DNA of 64,000 nt from Actinosynnema sp. ALI-1.44 (GCF_001984155.1 NZ_MTQO01000050.1:124001-188000), one strand, 5' to 3'. Shown: positions 27,768-41,300, counted from the stretch's first letter. Program-made: numbers and translations. Notes: generated by a model from the letters alone, not told the origin.

Positions 27768-28070
27768 TCACTTGACGCTGTAACCGCCCCAGGCGTTCAC
27801 GCCGGTGTGCTCGATCTTGAGGTAGCCACCAGTGATCTGGTTGAGAGCGACCTCGGCCGAGTTCAGGCTCTGCGGCATCCGGTTGGCCGCGGCGTCCCAC
27901 TGCTTCTTCGCTTCCAAGTACTGGTCCTTGGCACCGTCCTGCCAGTCCTGCAGAGTGCTGGTGATCTGCTGATGCATGGACTCGAGTTCGGTCTGCAGGC
28001 GCTTGGTGACGATGGCCATCTGGTCGCGGACCGTGTCGGCCATGCCGCGGTCAAAAGTGTACGTAGTCAA
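27768..28070 (-). CDS. WXG100-family protein (EsxA/EsxB-like)
   Basis: 100 residues, the classic WXG100 size. Two long helices are joined by a turn reading DWQDGAKDQY (a W-x-x-G variant). Near the end, YLKIE matches the YxxxE general T7SS export signal. Such proteins form helical-hairpin dimers and are exported by EccC-driven machinery. The neighbouring 105-residue WXG protein, 46 bp upstream, is the likely dimer partner. Confidence 0.92.
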   Translation of the reverse strand: MTTYTFDRGMADTVRDQMAIVTKRLQTELESMHQQITSTLQDWQDGAKDQYLEAKKQWDAAANRMPQSLNSAEVALNQITGGYLKIEHTGVNAWGGYSVK

Positions 28071-28116
28071 TGCGCTGTCCTTTCAATCGCTGGCGAAGGC
28101 GTCCAGGCGGGACCGG

Positions 28117-28434
28117 TCAGAGACCAGCAAGGCCCGGCCCCACCGGAATGTTGCTGGCGGTCTCGGTGTTGCTCTGCTCGCCCGCGGTGATGATCTTGCG
28201 GTTGCCGTTCATGACCTCGATCATCTCGCCGAGTTTGTGCATGATGAAGTTGCAGTCTTCTACCCACCTGTCTATCGACTTGTTGTAGGCGATGGAGGCG
28301 GCACCCGTCCAGGTCACCATCAGCGCGGCGTTGGCATCAAGGACGGTCTGCTTACATTTGTTGGCCTCGCTCTGGGTGTTGGCGAGGTGACCCGCGGCCT
28401 GCATCATTCCCGGGGTCGTAGTCGACATAGCCAT
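28117..28434 (-). CDS. WXG100-family protein (second of pair)
   Basis: 105 residues, with the WXG motif in TWTGAASIAYNKSIDRW. No clear YxxxD/E motif follows, consistent with the usual arrangement in which only one partner of the heterodimer carries the signal. Start: ATG 28434 has AGGGAG at 28442-28447, seven bases upstream; an ATG six codons earlier lies next to that site and is less likely. Confidence 0.92.
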   Translation of the reverse strand: MAMSTTTPGMMQAAGHLANTQSEANKCKQTVLDANAALMVTWTGAASIAYNKSIDRWVEDCNFIMHKLGEMIEVMNGNRKIITAGEQSNTETASNIPVGPGLAGL

Positions 28435-28616
28435 AGGGCATCTCCCTTGCAATACGAACTACTTGTGGCCCGGCAAGCGGGGACTCGCGCAGGCCCGGTC
28501 CCACTGGGGCAGATGCCACCACGCCGAACGCCGCGCCGCCAAGAGCCGAGCCCAGGTTCTTGCCCTGACGCGTAATCGCGTTGCGTATTCGGCCACACCT
28601 TCACGGAAGACTTGCG

Positions 28617-29270
28617 TCAACGCCCGGATGTCGCCGGGTCGCCGGGGCTCGTCGGTACGTCCGCCTCCCACGAGACCACCCGCAGACCGTTGGTGTCCTG
28701 GTGGTTCGCGTACAGCTCGGCCACCCGCTCGTCCTGCATCATCAGCGTCTCGCGGATGAAGTCGCCGGTGAGCCGCACCGACGCGGGACCCGCCGGGTTG
28801 AACAGCACGTCCACTCCGTCGGCGAGCAGCACGACGAGTTCGTCCAGGTCGATCCGCCGCCACTCGGGCGAGCTGATCCGCTGCCGGTGCGGTTCGCCGG
28901 TCGCCACGACCACGCACGGCACGTCGTCCGGCGACTTGGTGATCAGCGGACGACCGTCACCGTTCATCGCGACGTCGAACAACGAGTCGCGCAGTACCAG
29001 CTGGATGTGCTCGACCTCGGCGCGGCCGTGCAGCACCAGGCGCAGCACGGCGTCCAACGGGTCCGAGGGCGAACCGGCGTCCGCCGGGACGTACTCCGGG
29101 TTCGCCCTGAACTTGCCGAGTTTCCCACCGTCCTCGACCGGCCACAGCCCGACGACCGCGTCGAGGGGAGGCGCCTCGCCCTCGGCGGACGGAGTCCACG
29201 ACGGATCCATCAGCAGAAGCCAGTTGTCCACCGGGCTGTCCGCCCGCGTGCCGTCGATCGTCTCAGTCAT
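28617..29270 (-). CDS. Type VII secretion system-associated protein
   Basis: 217 residues, soluble. The layout VDNWLLLMDPSW, then PPLDAVVGLWPVEDGGKLGKF and NPEYVP, then SDPLDAVLRLVLHG and later DVLFNPAGPASVRLTG matches actinobacterial proteins annotated as T7SS-associated, which look like SseB-type repeats. It lies 52 bp downstream of the giant gene and upstream of the WXG pair. In such loci the gene after a large exported protein may encode its chaperone or immunity protein; this is inference. A 182-bp gap follows before the WXG genes and could hold an internal promoter. Confidence 0.75.
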   Translation of the reverse strand: MTETIDGTRADSPVDNWLLLMDPSWTPSAEGEAPPLDAVVGLWPVEDGGKLGKFRANPEYVPADAGSPSDPLDAVLRLVLHGRAEVEHIQLVLRDSLFDVAMNGDGRPLITKSPDDVPCVVVATGEPHRQRISSPEWRRIDLDELVVLLADGVDVLFNPAGPASVRLTGDFIRETLMMQDERVAELYANHQDTNGLRVVSWEADVPTSPGDPATSGR

Positions 29271-29322
29271 CGTGATCCTTCGGTGCTGTCCTCGGATGAG
29301 CTGTCCACGTCGGTGCTGGTGG

Positions 29323-32300
29323 TCATTCGGGATACCACTCGGGATCGAGCGCGGCGAAGGCCTCGTCGACCGCCTGGTACTCGTTCAAGTTGTTGAAGCC
29401 GATGATCACCGCGAGCCCGTCGAGCGCCGCCATGCCCAGGTCTCGCTCGACCAGGCTGACCACCACCACGGCCGAGGTCCCCTCCTGGTCGGGTGGCAGA
29501 TCGGCCAGCGGACGCAACACCGTCCGTAGTGGTATTCCTCCTGGAACCGGCAGGTTCATCGAGTCCAGCCGCTGGAACTCGCTGACGAGTTCGCTGTAGA
29601 AGGCGGTCGCCGCGTGCTGCGCCCGCGCGTCGGCATGGGCCTCGTCGTAGCCGTAGCCGTAGACCGTCACCTCGGGCAGCTCCACGTTCCGGCGCAACCG
29701 CCACATCGCGGATCGCGCGGACTGGCGGGCAGCACGGCGTACGTCCACCTCGTCGACGTCGGTCGACACAGCGGGGGCGATGGAGTTCGCGGCGAGGTCG
29801 TTCAGCGGGATCGGCTCGCGCTGTGGCTCACCATGCACCAGTACCTCGCGGTAGTGACCGCCGCCCACGAGGATCCGGCGACCGCTGCGACTGTTGATCA
29901 CCGCGTTGTGGCTCGGGGCGATGAGCCTCGGCGCGGGTCCGCCCTGGCTCCACGCCTCCAGCAGGAGGTACGCGGGACTGAGCCCGTTCGCCTCGACGAA
30001 GTCGTCGGCCGAGCAGGCGAGCAGGTGCACCTCACCGCCTTGCCACACCCCAGTGTCCTGGAAGGCTCGGCTTCCGCTGATGGCAGCGGCGGCCAGCGCA
30101 CCGGACAGGCCGACGACATCGCCCACGTGCTGGGGGCGGTTCGTGTTCATCCGGTAGTAGAACTGGCCGGGATCGCTGTGGATGTCGACGACGACCGTAC
30201 GAGCGGGATGCGCCGTGCCAGGGGTGAGGTACGCGGTGGTGACCGTGCGCAGTCCTCCGTAGCCGTCCGGCGAGGTCTGGATGGAGTAGTAGATCCGGTT
30301 GTTCATGGGCCGGTCGTTGACCGCGATGAACGGCGCGGACGACCGGTCGAAGCTGTTGGCGGGGAAGACCGCGCCGCGCGTCCCCAGCCGGTCGTTGGCC
30401 CGCGCGAAGCTCACGACGTCGTCCGGTCCGGGCACGACAGCAGCGACCCGTTCGAAGCTCGCCGAGGTCACGTGCAGGGTGCCGTCCGGCTGGAAGGTCA
30501 GCACGCCGTGCGGACCGTAGAAGGTGCGCGAGTAACCCGCCGAGACGAACTGCGCGGCGAACTGGTCGAGTCCGACCACCGGGCCGTTGAGGCTCACCAG
30601 AAGGAAGGGCTTCTCGTCGCCCTCGGCACCGTCGACGGAGCCGGAGGTGCCCGCGGCCGCACGGACGCGGTCGCCGTCGCGCAGCCGCAGGCCAACGCCC
30701 TCCGCCGACAGTGACAGTTCGGTGTCATCCCAGCGGGTTACCTGGTAACCACGTGCGTCGCGTGCGGCGAAGACGAAGACGGGAACCGTCCGCCACGGCA
30801 GCCTCACCTGGTTGCCGTCGGCAGTCGTGGCGAACTGCCTGTTGGCGCCGCCCGCGGCGGCCCAGTGCCGCACCCGCGCCAGTGTTGCTCGGTCGCCGGG
30901 GTAGCGCAGGAACACGCCGACCTTCTCGCCGTTCGGGCCCTGGATCGACGTCGCCTTCAGGTCGCTGGCCCTCGGCACGGACACCAGCGTCATCGCGCCA
31001 TCGGCTGTGCGCACGTAAACGTCGTTGAACAGACGCTCGCTGCGCAGCGCGCCCGCGAAGTCGAAGCCGAGCCCGCCGTAGTTGACCAGCACCTCGGTCG
31101 CGTCCGTGTCGAGCACCAAGGCGAACTGCGGGTCCGCGGCGAGCCGCGCCCGCACGGCGGGATCGCTCAGCACCAGCATCCCAAGCTGCTTGCCGCCGAG
31201 GTCGACCAGCGCCCGGCCTGGGGTCAGCGCGACCCGGGCCCTGCGATCGGTGCCGACCAGGCCCACGGTCAGCGAGTTCGGCCTGCCCGCATGGCTCGTG
31301 CGCGTGGGGTGGAGGGAGAGGACACGACCGGACGCCCGATGACGCACATTGGTCAGGGTCAGAGCGGGTCCGGCGACGAACTTGCTGCCGACCAGCAAAG
31401 CACCCTTGTGGCTGCCGACCGGGCCGGTGTAGTGGAACGACTGCCACGGCCCGGTCAGCTCGAACAGCCTGGTGAGGAACGCCTCGTTGGCCGACGACGT
31501 GCCCGGCGGCGCGGTGTTGTCGTTGGTCACCAGCACCAGTGTCGGACGCACCTCTCCCGTGGTCATCTCGGTGAACCACTGGCTGCCGACGAACTTCTCC
31601 GCCATTTCAACCGGGGTGAGCACGGTGTGCCGACCGTCCACCGTCGGCACGTGGAACAAGCCGTCGCGTGCGGACAGCATCAACCACGTCGTGACGTCGC
31701 CGACCCATTCCGCGACCACTTCGGCGAACTGGGGCGTGCCGTCCGCGTTGATCTGGGGAGAACCGTCGCTGTCGAAGGTACCGACCCCGATCAGGCCCTC
31801 GCTGACCTCACTGATGCCGCGTGCGGCGACGGGTGCCGCGTTCGCGCGCGGTTCGTCGGCCACCACGCTGAGCACCTTCATCCTGCCGCGCGTGTCCCGA
31901 AGCGCCATCCACTGGATGTCGTCCGGGGCCATGACAAGGGACCGCACCGGTCGCCCAGTCCCCTCGGCACCCACACCGCCGATGTGGGTCGTGCGTTCGC
32001 CGTCCGGTCCGATCGTGACGAACCGACCATCGTCCACCAGCTGGACCGACCCGTCCTCCACCACCTCGACCCGCGAGTCCGGTCCCGTCACCGATCCTCG
32101 GAAACCCTGTGTTCGCAACAAGTTCGCGATTCGGCCGAGACGGTCTCCCAGTGCCGGGTCCGCCACCCGGCAGCTCAGCCACAGCAGGTTCGACACCTGT
32201 CGCCACCCCTGGTCGCCCGGCAGCCCGGCACTCCACAGCAGACGCGACACGGCACGCTCGGACAGCCGAATTATCCTGCCGTCCGACTTCCGGCGCACCG

Positions 32301-35300
32301 CGAAGCCGTGCTCGTTGTGGTGCATCGCCACAGCGAGTTCACCGTCGGCGACCACACCCCGGCGGAACGCCTCCCGCGCGATCGACACCTCGTGTTGCCC
32401 AGGGCCAGGGAAGAACACCATCCTGGTCCGGCCCGCACCGTCCTCGAACGGCACGAAGTCCACATCGGACAACTCGATGTCGTCCGACGAGATCAAGTCT
32501 GCCAACGGGATCGGGTTCTCCAGTGTCCCCACCGGGCCGTCCATCGTGACACCGCCCGGAGCTGTGCCGACATCCGGACCGTGCACTTGCACGCGCACGC
32601 GTCCCAACCGCGAATCAGTCACCTTGATGGCCTCGCCCAGGACGTTCACTCGCTCCAGCAGCTGCTCGATCGTGACGTTCGCGGTGCCTGGCGGGTACTC
32701 GGCGAGACGGTTGCGCACGGCTTGCTCCACCATCCGACGCAACGGTTCGAGACGGTCATGGACCGGAGTGGATCCGGGCAGACCGAATGTGAAAACTGTC
32801 AGGTCGAACCGGGGCAACGCGCCTTGCGGCCCCCGCATCGCGCTGTCGACGAAGCCCTGCGCCATCCACTGGACGCGGTCGCGGTCAACGACCGCCAGGT
32901 GGTGTTCGCCTGTCATCCGCGTCTGGAAGTCGGACTGCGCGCGGTAGGAGTCGATGGTTCGCCGAGGGCTGTCGTGGACGGCCAGCTCCCAGTCGCCGTT
33001 GCTGGTCCGGTCGCCCGGCGTGCGAATGAAGGTGAATCGCCAGTCCTGCGGTGCGGGCCTGTCGGGGTACTGGCTGGCCGGGAACTCCTCGTCCAATGCC
33101 GTTTGCAGCAACGCGGACAGCTCCCGGCCCATCCGGTCGATCACCTGCCGCATGCGCTGGTTGGCCGTCCGGCTCGGACTCAGCCACAGCGTGACGCGTA
33201 GATCCAGTCCCTCGTGGGAGCTGGCGGGCGCGATCATCGCCTGCCGGACGATCTCGCGGGCGACCGGAGCGAGGCGCTCGCGGTCGGCGTCGGTGAGGTG
33301 CGGTTCGGCCAGCGTGGTGAACTGGCCCCGCGCGACGGCAGACGCCTGCGGCTGCGTCGCGGTTCGCGGCTGTGTCCCGGTTTGCCGCTGGCTCGCGGTG
33401 ACCAGCGCATTGGACGGCTGCAGCCGCAGCTCCCACCGGCCGAAGTGCTCCGGCGCGGCGTCCTCCCGGAGGTCCCACCCGACGTGCAGCGTCAGGTCGG
33501 CGATCGACGACACCGGATACCCGCCCCGGTTCAGGAACTGTTCGACCGCGATGCCGAGTTCGCGGCCGATGATCTGCCTCGTCCGGTCGTGCGCGCTCGC
33601 CATCTCGCTCGACGGCCCATGCAGCCGCACGAGGAGGTCGAACTCCGTGTGCCCCTGCCGGACGAACGCGGCGATCCGCGCGGCGGCATGGTTGATCTCA
33701 GCGGCAGCTTCGGCCGAGAGCTCCGGATCGCCGCGCTGGAACTCGCCACGTGCGATCGCGGGCTGGTTCGCGACTTGGTCGAAACGCGGGTCGTGGGTAC
33801 GCGGCGGTGTTTCGGGTGTCTCTGAATGGACGCTGCCAGGATCGGTATCCACGGCGCCCGTCTGCGGGGTTGGCGGTCGGAGGAACGACGGGTATCCGAG
33901 CGGTGCGTCGAAGTCGACGTTGTCGAAGACCTCGTCGGGGTGGTAGAGCCATTCGAGTTCAGTGTCCGGGTTCACCTGTTCGACGACGGTGGTGCCGTTG
34001 CCCTGGTCGCCGTCGAAGCCGACCAGCTCCTCCATCTGCCCCTGAACGGCTTCGGAATCCACATCGGACTCGACGTCCCGTTCGCCGTCGGAGAAGTCGT
34101 CCGCTGCGGCGTTCTCGTGTGGCGGCGAGCTTCCGGAGAACCGAGCGACCTGGTCGGTCTCCTGGGGAGCTGACGCCTCCATGGCCTGATGTCGCGCGAC
34201 GGTGATGAGATCGAGGTGCACACCGCCGTTCGGTATGGCTCTCCCGTGCAGGGCGAGCCGCACGTGGCCGCGGATCACCTGCTCGACCGTCAGGGCCGAG
34301 CCCGGCGGAAGCGCCGCCCGGACCGCGTCGTTCACCGCCTGGGTGACCGTCAGCACCTCCCCGCCCACCGTGTTCGGCGTAGTACGCAGGTCGACGATCA
34401 GCAGTGTCTGGTCGCCCGGGTCGGAATCGGCGGCCAGCCCGCTCAGCAGCCTCTCGACCATCAGGTTGAGCCTGCGCCTCGCGGCGCCGGGCAGTACCAG
34501 TGGCTGGGCGGAGAACGCGAGTGACAACGAGTCGGAGTCCCGGTAGCTCTGCGGCGTCCGCCGTGGTGAGCCGAACAGACTGACGACCAGCGCCTGGCGC
34601 TGTACCAGGTGCCAGCTCGATGTCGTGTACTGGTCAAACTCCAAGCGCACGTCGCCCGGGTTCACGCCGAGGTTGCCCAACTCGGTGCGCACAGCGTCGT
34701 CGACCATCGAGAACAACGCCGAGCTGTGCTCCGACAACAGCTCCTCGGGGCCGTCGGCGACGCCTATCCGGACGTCCGGTGATTCCTCACCGTTGGCCAC
34801 GGCACGCTGGAGTTCACGGGCGATCGACTTCGCGACACGCGTCAACTTCGCCTGGTCGTCCGGTGACAGCCGCAGCGGGTCGTCCGACGAGATGTCGAGC
34901 GTCTCCTCGTGGTCGACCCGGTTGCGCGGCATGGCATCCCGCTGCCCGCGAACGAGCTGCGTGGTGAACGGCAACTTCACCAGCGGGGCGGAACCGACCG
35001 GCCGCCGAGCCCCGCCCGCCGGGCCGAGGCGCGGCACCTGCGCCTCGGCATCCGTGGTCGGCACGACCCTCAACTCGGGGCCGGGTATCCACGATCCGGC
35101 CACGGGCATGCCGTGGCGAGGACCGCCCGCCGGGACGACGTCCAACAGCACGACGGACACGCCGCTGCTCTGCTCGTACGCATCGAACCGCACAAAGCCA
35201 CGCACCACGTCGTCCACGGTGAGCCCGGCCGGGTTCGGCGTGGTCGCCAGCGCCCGCGCGATGCCATCACGGACGAATGTGCGGGCTACCTGCATCCTGG

Positions 35301-38300
35301 CGTCGACCTTGCGGTCGAACCGGCTCACGACACCGACGTTCAGCGCGTCGCTGCTGTTCGGCTCCTCGAGCAAACGGCGGGTGAAACCCTCCGCGGCCCA
35401 CGCGATCCGCTGTCCCGCGGCCTGGGACACGGCGGGAGCCGGGTTCGTCACGAACGGCTCGGTGAGCTGCCTGCTCTCGCGGTAGTCGTCCGGCATGCCA
35501 TCCGGCGTGCGGTGGGTGCCGAACCCAACGGTGACCGGCTCTCCTGACCGTGCCTGGGTCGCGAAGAGCGTGAAGGTCAAGTCGTCCGGCACGGGGCCGT
35601 GAGCGGCGACCGCGTCGTGCAACACGCTTTCCAGCCACTGGTGCAACTCGTGGCGCACACCATGGGGCGGCGGCGTGGGCGTCCGGACGTGCAGCCAGAC
35701 GTCCGGCATCTGCTTGCCTGCCTCGCGGCGGACGTGCACCTCGCGTGCGAACTCGTCCGCTGCCTGCCGCAGCGCCTGCTGATCCACAGCACTCAGCGTC
35801 GAAGGCCGCGTCGAGGTCAGCACGGCGGACCAGTGGTTGACCTTTTCGTGACGCTGCCGGCGGAGGCCGGTCAGGTACTCGTCGAACAAGGTGCCGGGCA
35901 TCGGAGTCGGTGCGACGACGTCCAGGTACAGCACCGAATGGTCGTGCTTCGGCGATGAGCTCACGTGGAACCGGACGTGCTCCGCGATGAACTGCTCCGG
36001 GGGCACGTCGGCGTCCATGGGAAGCGCGGCCCGCACGACGTCGTTGATCAACGCGGTGATCCCACGGGTGCGTGCCGCCGCTTTCGGGGCGGTCGTCCGC
36101 AGGTCGACGAGGAGCAGCGGCGGGTGGTCCAGGTCGAAGCCGCCACGCACGCGCCGCATGAAGCCGGTGATCATCTGCTCGGCCCGGCGGCGTGCGGCCG
36201 CCGACGGCCGGGCACCCTGGTCGGCGAAGGGAATGTCCAGCGAGGTCATCGCCTCGTAGCTTTGCGGCGCGTGACGCGGAGACGGGTGCACGGTGATGCC
36301 CACCGTGGCGTGCTCCACGTCCTCGTTCCCGTCGGAGACATGGTCGAAGTCCAGCCGCAGCGAGGTCGGATCAACACCCCGGCTGGCGACGGCTGCGCGG
36401 ATCGTGTTCTCGAGCGCACTGAAAATCGCGTCGCCACGCTCGTCCAGCCGTACGGGGGTGTCCGTCAGGCGCAGCCGGACGTCAGGCAACTCCTGGCCCC
36501 TGAGAACACGGGAGACGATGTCGTCCGCGACGCGGGCGATGATCTCGTTGAGCCGCGCGCGGTCCGCGGATGGCATCTGGGTGCGCGGTGGCATGTCGCC
36601 GCTGAGACGTGCGGTCCACGAATCGGTGACGATCTCGGACCGCTGTGTGTGCACCGTTGGTGGCCGCACCGTGTCGTCGGTGCGGGGCAGCGGGATCAGC
36701 TCTGGCGACTGCGGCTCGGTCTCGACGGGCCCGCCGCCCCGGTACCCGATCGGTTCGGGTGCCCTCGGCAGGACCGTGTCCTCGTCCACGTCAGGAGTGA
36801 CCCGGGTCGGATCGGGCATGCCGGGGATCTGTTCGTCCGGGTCGCCGCCGAAAGTCGCGCCGACCTGGTCGCCGTCCTCGTTCACCAGCGGCGCCGGGGT
36901 CTGCTGGATCGGGCTCTGCGGAGTGGAGCTCGGCGGCGTCCGCGGCCTGTCCTGTGGGCGTACCGCGGCGTCGTCCTGATGGACGGGTGGCGTCGACGTG
37001 TCGTTCGCGGGGAAGGTGGCGCCGACCCGGTTGCCGCTGAGGTCGACCAACGGGTAGCCCGTGGATTCCTGGTCGGTGCGCGGGCTCCGTGAGAAGAACG
37101 AGCCGAACAGGTGCCGCAGCCCGCCGCGGACGCGGCCGGGAGGCGTGTCCGGTGTGACCGCCACAGTCGAGTCAGCCGGGAACTGGGCACCGACCGGGTT
37201 GCCGCCCCTGTCGGCCAGCGGCGAGGGCGCAACCGTGTCGTCGGCGCCGTTCCGGTTGACGTCGTTCCGGTCGGTGGCCTGTTCCGGTGCGGTGTCGCCT
37301 GCCGTGGCCACGTTGGTCGTGGCCGCTGTGCCGGTCTCGCGCTGCTGGTCCTCCAACGCGTAGGCGGCGGCGATCTCACGGTCGTAGACGGCCTTGGCGT
37401 CCCACCACGCCTGCTCGGCCTGCTGCTCGGCCTGCTCGGCGGCGTGCTGTTTCGTCAGCGCCGTCGAGTAGTTCGTCAGTTCGTCGGTGTTCAGTTTTCC
37501 GCTGAGCCGCGCGAGGGCGGCCTGCTTGTCGTACGTGTCATGCAGTCTGCGCAACTCGGCTTTGGCGCTGCCCAACGCCCTGTACTTGTCGCGCACGGAT
37601 GTTGGCGCGTCGTGGGCGCGGGCGTCCCGGAACGCCTTGTCCGCGTCGGCGACGTTGGCCTCCTGCAGGCGGATCTGGGTCGCCAGGTCCGCGATGCGTC
37701 GCTCCCGCTTCACCTGCCTGCGCGCTTCCTGCCGGTCGGAGGTCGTGATGACTTCCTCGAGCTCCCGGACTCCGGCGTCCGCGCCCTTCCTCTTCTGCTC
37801 GGCATCCAGCCATGCCTTGCCCTTGGCGGCGAGGTGGCGGGTGGCGCCGACGAGTTCGGGGTGCATCGACTCGCCGGTGAGCACGGCGGCGTCCGCGTCG
37901 CGCATCCGCAACGCGTACGCGTCGCGGAAGGAAACGTCCTTGTAGGTGACCTTCTCTTTGCCGAACAAGGGCTTGGTGCCGCGCCGGACGACGACGCGGT
38001 GGTCGGCGTCGGCGAGCAGGACGCGGGTGAGCTTGTCCTCGGCGGAGTCGGTCGGCGACATCCGGGGGTCGAGCCGCACGTCTCTGCTGGTTTCGAGCTT
38101 CTCCGAGTCGGGCCCACCCAGCACGTGGTCCTGGCGGTGCGTGGACGTCGTCTTGTCGTCGAACGCCCCGCGGATCTTGTTCTCCCCGTCCGAGAGCACG
38201 GTGTTCGACTCGCCGCCCGCGCCGAAGGGAACGGTCTGCAGCACCTCGACCTTGGTGCCCGTGGTGACCTGGACCTGCGACTTGCCGGTGGTCGAGCCTT

Positions 38301-41300
38301 CCGAGTTCACGTCGACGGTCGCGCTGGCGCTGGCGAAGCGGGGCTTGAGCGGGATCCGCGTGTGGATCTCGACCGAGCGGTCGAGGCCGTGCTCCAGCGA
38401 GACCTTGAACACGCCGCCCGTTTGCGGTTTCATCCCCGCCCTGGAACCCGAAGGAACGAACTCGACCTTCAGCGTCCGTTCGATCCTCTCCATCCGGGAG
38501 TCGGTCGCCGGATCGGTGATGCCAAGCGACTCGACCAGCGCCGCCTTGGCTGCGTTCTGGATGTGCCGGATGTTTCCGAGGAAGTGCTCGGGGAAGAACT
38601 TGGCCGGGTCGGGCAGTTTCACCGTCGGACGGCCGTCCTCGGTCTCGTCCCGCCACCTGCGCAGGTCCTCGTCCGACATCGCCGCGGTCCGCACCGGGGT
38701 ACCGGTCTCCACCGAGCCGAGTCGCTCGAAGCGCGGCGCGGGGAACGACTCCTCCGCGATCTTGTGGATCCTGACGTCCTCGGGCGTCGTCACCGAGGCG
38801 ATGACCTCGCCGTGGCGCTCGATCCTGAGCCGCACGTCGAGCCGACCGCGGTGCACGGCGACGGGGCCCTCGGTGGACGCCTTGTTCGTGTACTTCGTGG
38901 CCGACTCCGTGACCTTCTTCCGGTCGCGGTTGCCGAAACCGCCTTCGATGTTGGGACCCGCGCCTACCTGTCCCGTCGCCCGGCCGTCCCGCGCCGGTTC
39001 ACCCGCCTGCTCGCGGATGGCCAGCGCCGACCGGGCGGACGCGAATATGGTCAGCAGCGTGCGGGCCCTGTTCCTGATCCGCTTGACGCCCAGCTCAACC
39101 GACACCGCCGCCTTCAGCTCCTGCACGTTCCGCACGACACCCCGCTGCGGCGACTCGGTGAACGCGGCTTCCGCGATGAGGTTGTAGGTCTTGCCGGTGA
39201 CGCGGTCCTCCAGCCGGACCGGTGTCATCGTGCCGCCGTTGAGCAGGCTGTTGACCATCCGGCCCGCGTCGCTCAGGAACCACTGGATGGTCTCTATGTT
39301 GGCGTTCTTGACGTCCAGCTCGCTGGTGGGCAACAGACGTTGCGCGAGGCCGGGTTCCACGCCGGGAGTGGCCTCGATCTGTGCGCGCATCGTGTCGATC
39401 TGCTCTGTCAGGTCGATCGGGTCGATGATGCCGCCCAGACCGATCGACTGCTTGGCCGCCTCGCCCACCCGCAGTGACGCGGGTGGTTCGATGCCGCGTT
39501 CCTCAGTGCCGACACCGGGGTCCTGGGTCGGCGTCTCGCCGTTCAACTCGGCGAACTGGTCCTCGGTCAGCCACACCAGTGCCGACTCGGGCACGTCGAC
39601 GATCTCGCCCGCGACCTCGGGCATGTCGTTGGCGGCCAGTCCGAAGCTGAGGTTGCCCTGGTAACCGGCCTCCGCCACGACCGTGGCCTCGATGTCGACA
39701 CGTGCCAGCACCATCCGTTGGGGCAGCGTGCTGACCGTGAACTTCTCGGTGTTCTTGACGTGCGCCGTGGCCGACCTGCCGCGGCTGACACCGTAAGGGG
39801 ACGCGACCACCACGAACACACACCGCGCGGCGACCTCGTTGGAGCTGCCGCCACCGACCTCCGTGAACGGCTTCTGCGAGATGATCGGCACCGCCACGAC
39901 GTAACCGCGGTACTGGTCAGTCGTACCGGCGCTGCCCGCTGCCTTGTTCGTGCCCTCGATCTGGCTGACGGTCTGCTGGTACTCCGCCGCGGTCACTTGT
40001 CGCGCCGAAAGCCTCGGCGTGAATTTCACGCCCACCGTCGCGCTCAGGTCCTCCATGCGGCGACCGTGGTGCAATTGGGCCGCGTTGACGATCGTGGCGC
40101 GGTTGAACAGCCGCGGGTCGCGCTTGAGCGACTCGGGCGACAGCCGCGAGTTGATCGCGCGGGCGACGGTCTCGTTGCGTGCCCGCACAATCGGATCGTG
40201 GTGGGTGGTGGTGTCCAGCATGTCGAACGCGGACTGCTGTATACGCGGCGCGGCGGTGAACGTCACGACCTCGATGCCGTCGAACCCGCGCGACATCGCG
40301 GGCTGTTCCCGCAGCTCGAACGGTCGCGGCGGGTTGTCCATCCGCTGTGTCGGCCGCGGCGCGGGAGCGTCCTGCCGGTCTTCCGGCGTGGTCCAGTCGA
40401 CGAGCGTGTTCTCCGGAACGAACATGCGCAGGTCGAAGGTCACGTCGTCCGGCGCGGTCAACTGCTCGGTCTCGGGCGCGTGCCTGCCCCGCCTGCCGAA
40501 GCTGATCTTGCGGATCTGCTCGCGGTGCCGCTTGCTGTAGTCGATCTCAGTGTGGACCGTCATGTTCGTGCGGAACTGCCGCACCTTGTGGTCGCCGAGT
40601 GTGCCGTCCTCGTTGAGAACGCCGCCGCGTCTCCGCTCGATCTTGCGCCTGCCGCCGGACGACAGGGTGGTGTCCCGCATCCACGAGCGGGCGCCACGCA
40701 CGCCGAACAGCAGCACGCCGAACGGGCTGCTGTTCGGAAGCGACGCGAGCGGCCCGAGCAGACGGCCCTGCGGACCGCCGCCGACCTCGAAGTCGCGGCC
40801 CTTGCCCACGTCCGCGTTCGCGGTGTCCTTGGCGCGGAAGACGCCGCGGATCTCGTCGGCGGTAAGCGGATCGCCCTCCTCGATGGCGCTCGTCGTTGCC
40901 GTGAGCACGACAGTGACGGTGCGGTCGTGCCACCAACCCGACTTCTTGAGCGGAATGTGGAGCGACGTCTGGACCAACCGGTCACGCAGGTGGTTCAGCT
41001 CGGTCGTGGAAAGGGCATCGCTCAGGTCGCGTCCGTGCTTCAGCGCCTCGGCGAGTTTGGCGGTCAGCCGTCCGTTCGCGGACCTGTCGGTGGTGAAAGG
41101 CGCGATGAACCGGCGTTTGTTGCTCGAGTGGTTCTGCAGGTGCCGGAGGAACTTCGCCTTGTCGAGATACCAGCCTTCCACCTTCGGCAGCTGCGTCAGA
41201 ACCGGCCGGAGCGCCTTGTCCAACAGCTCACCGCTGGTGAACTCGTCCATGATGCCGAGCATGGCGTCGCCGCTCTCGAACTCACGGGGACCTCTTTTCG

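Noticed and set aside
37111-39477. Long plus-strand open frame (788 codons) antisense to the giant gene
   Set aside because: Arg/Gly/Val-rich composition without motifs; it mirrors the codon bias of the real minus-strand gene.
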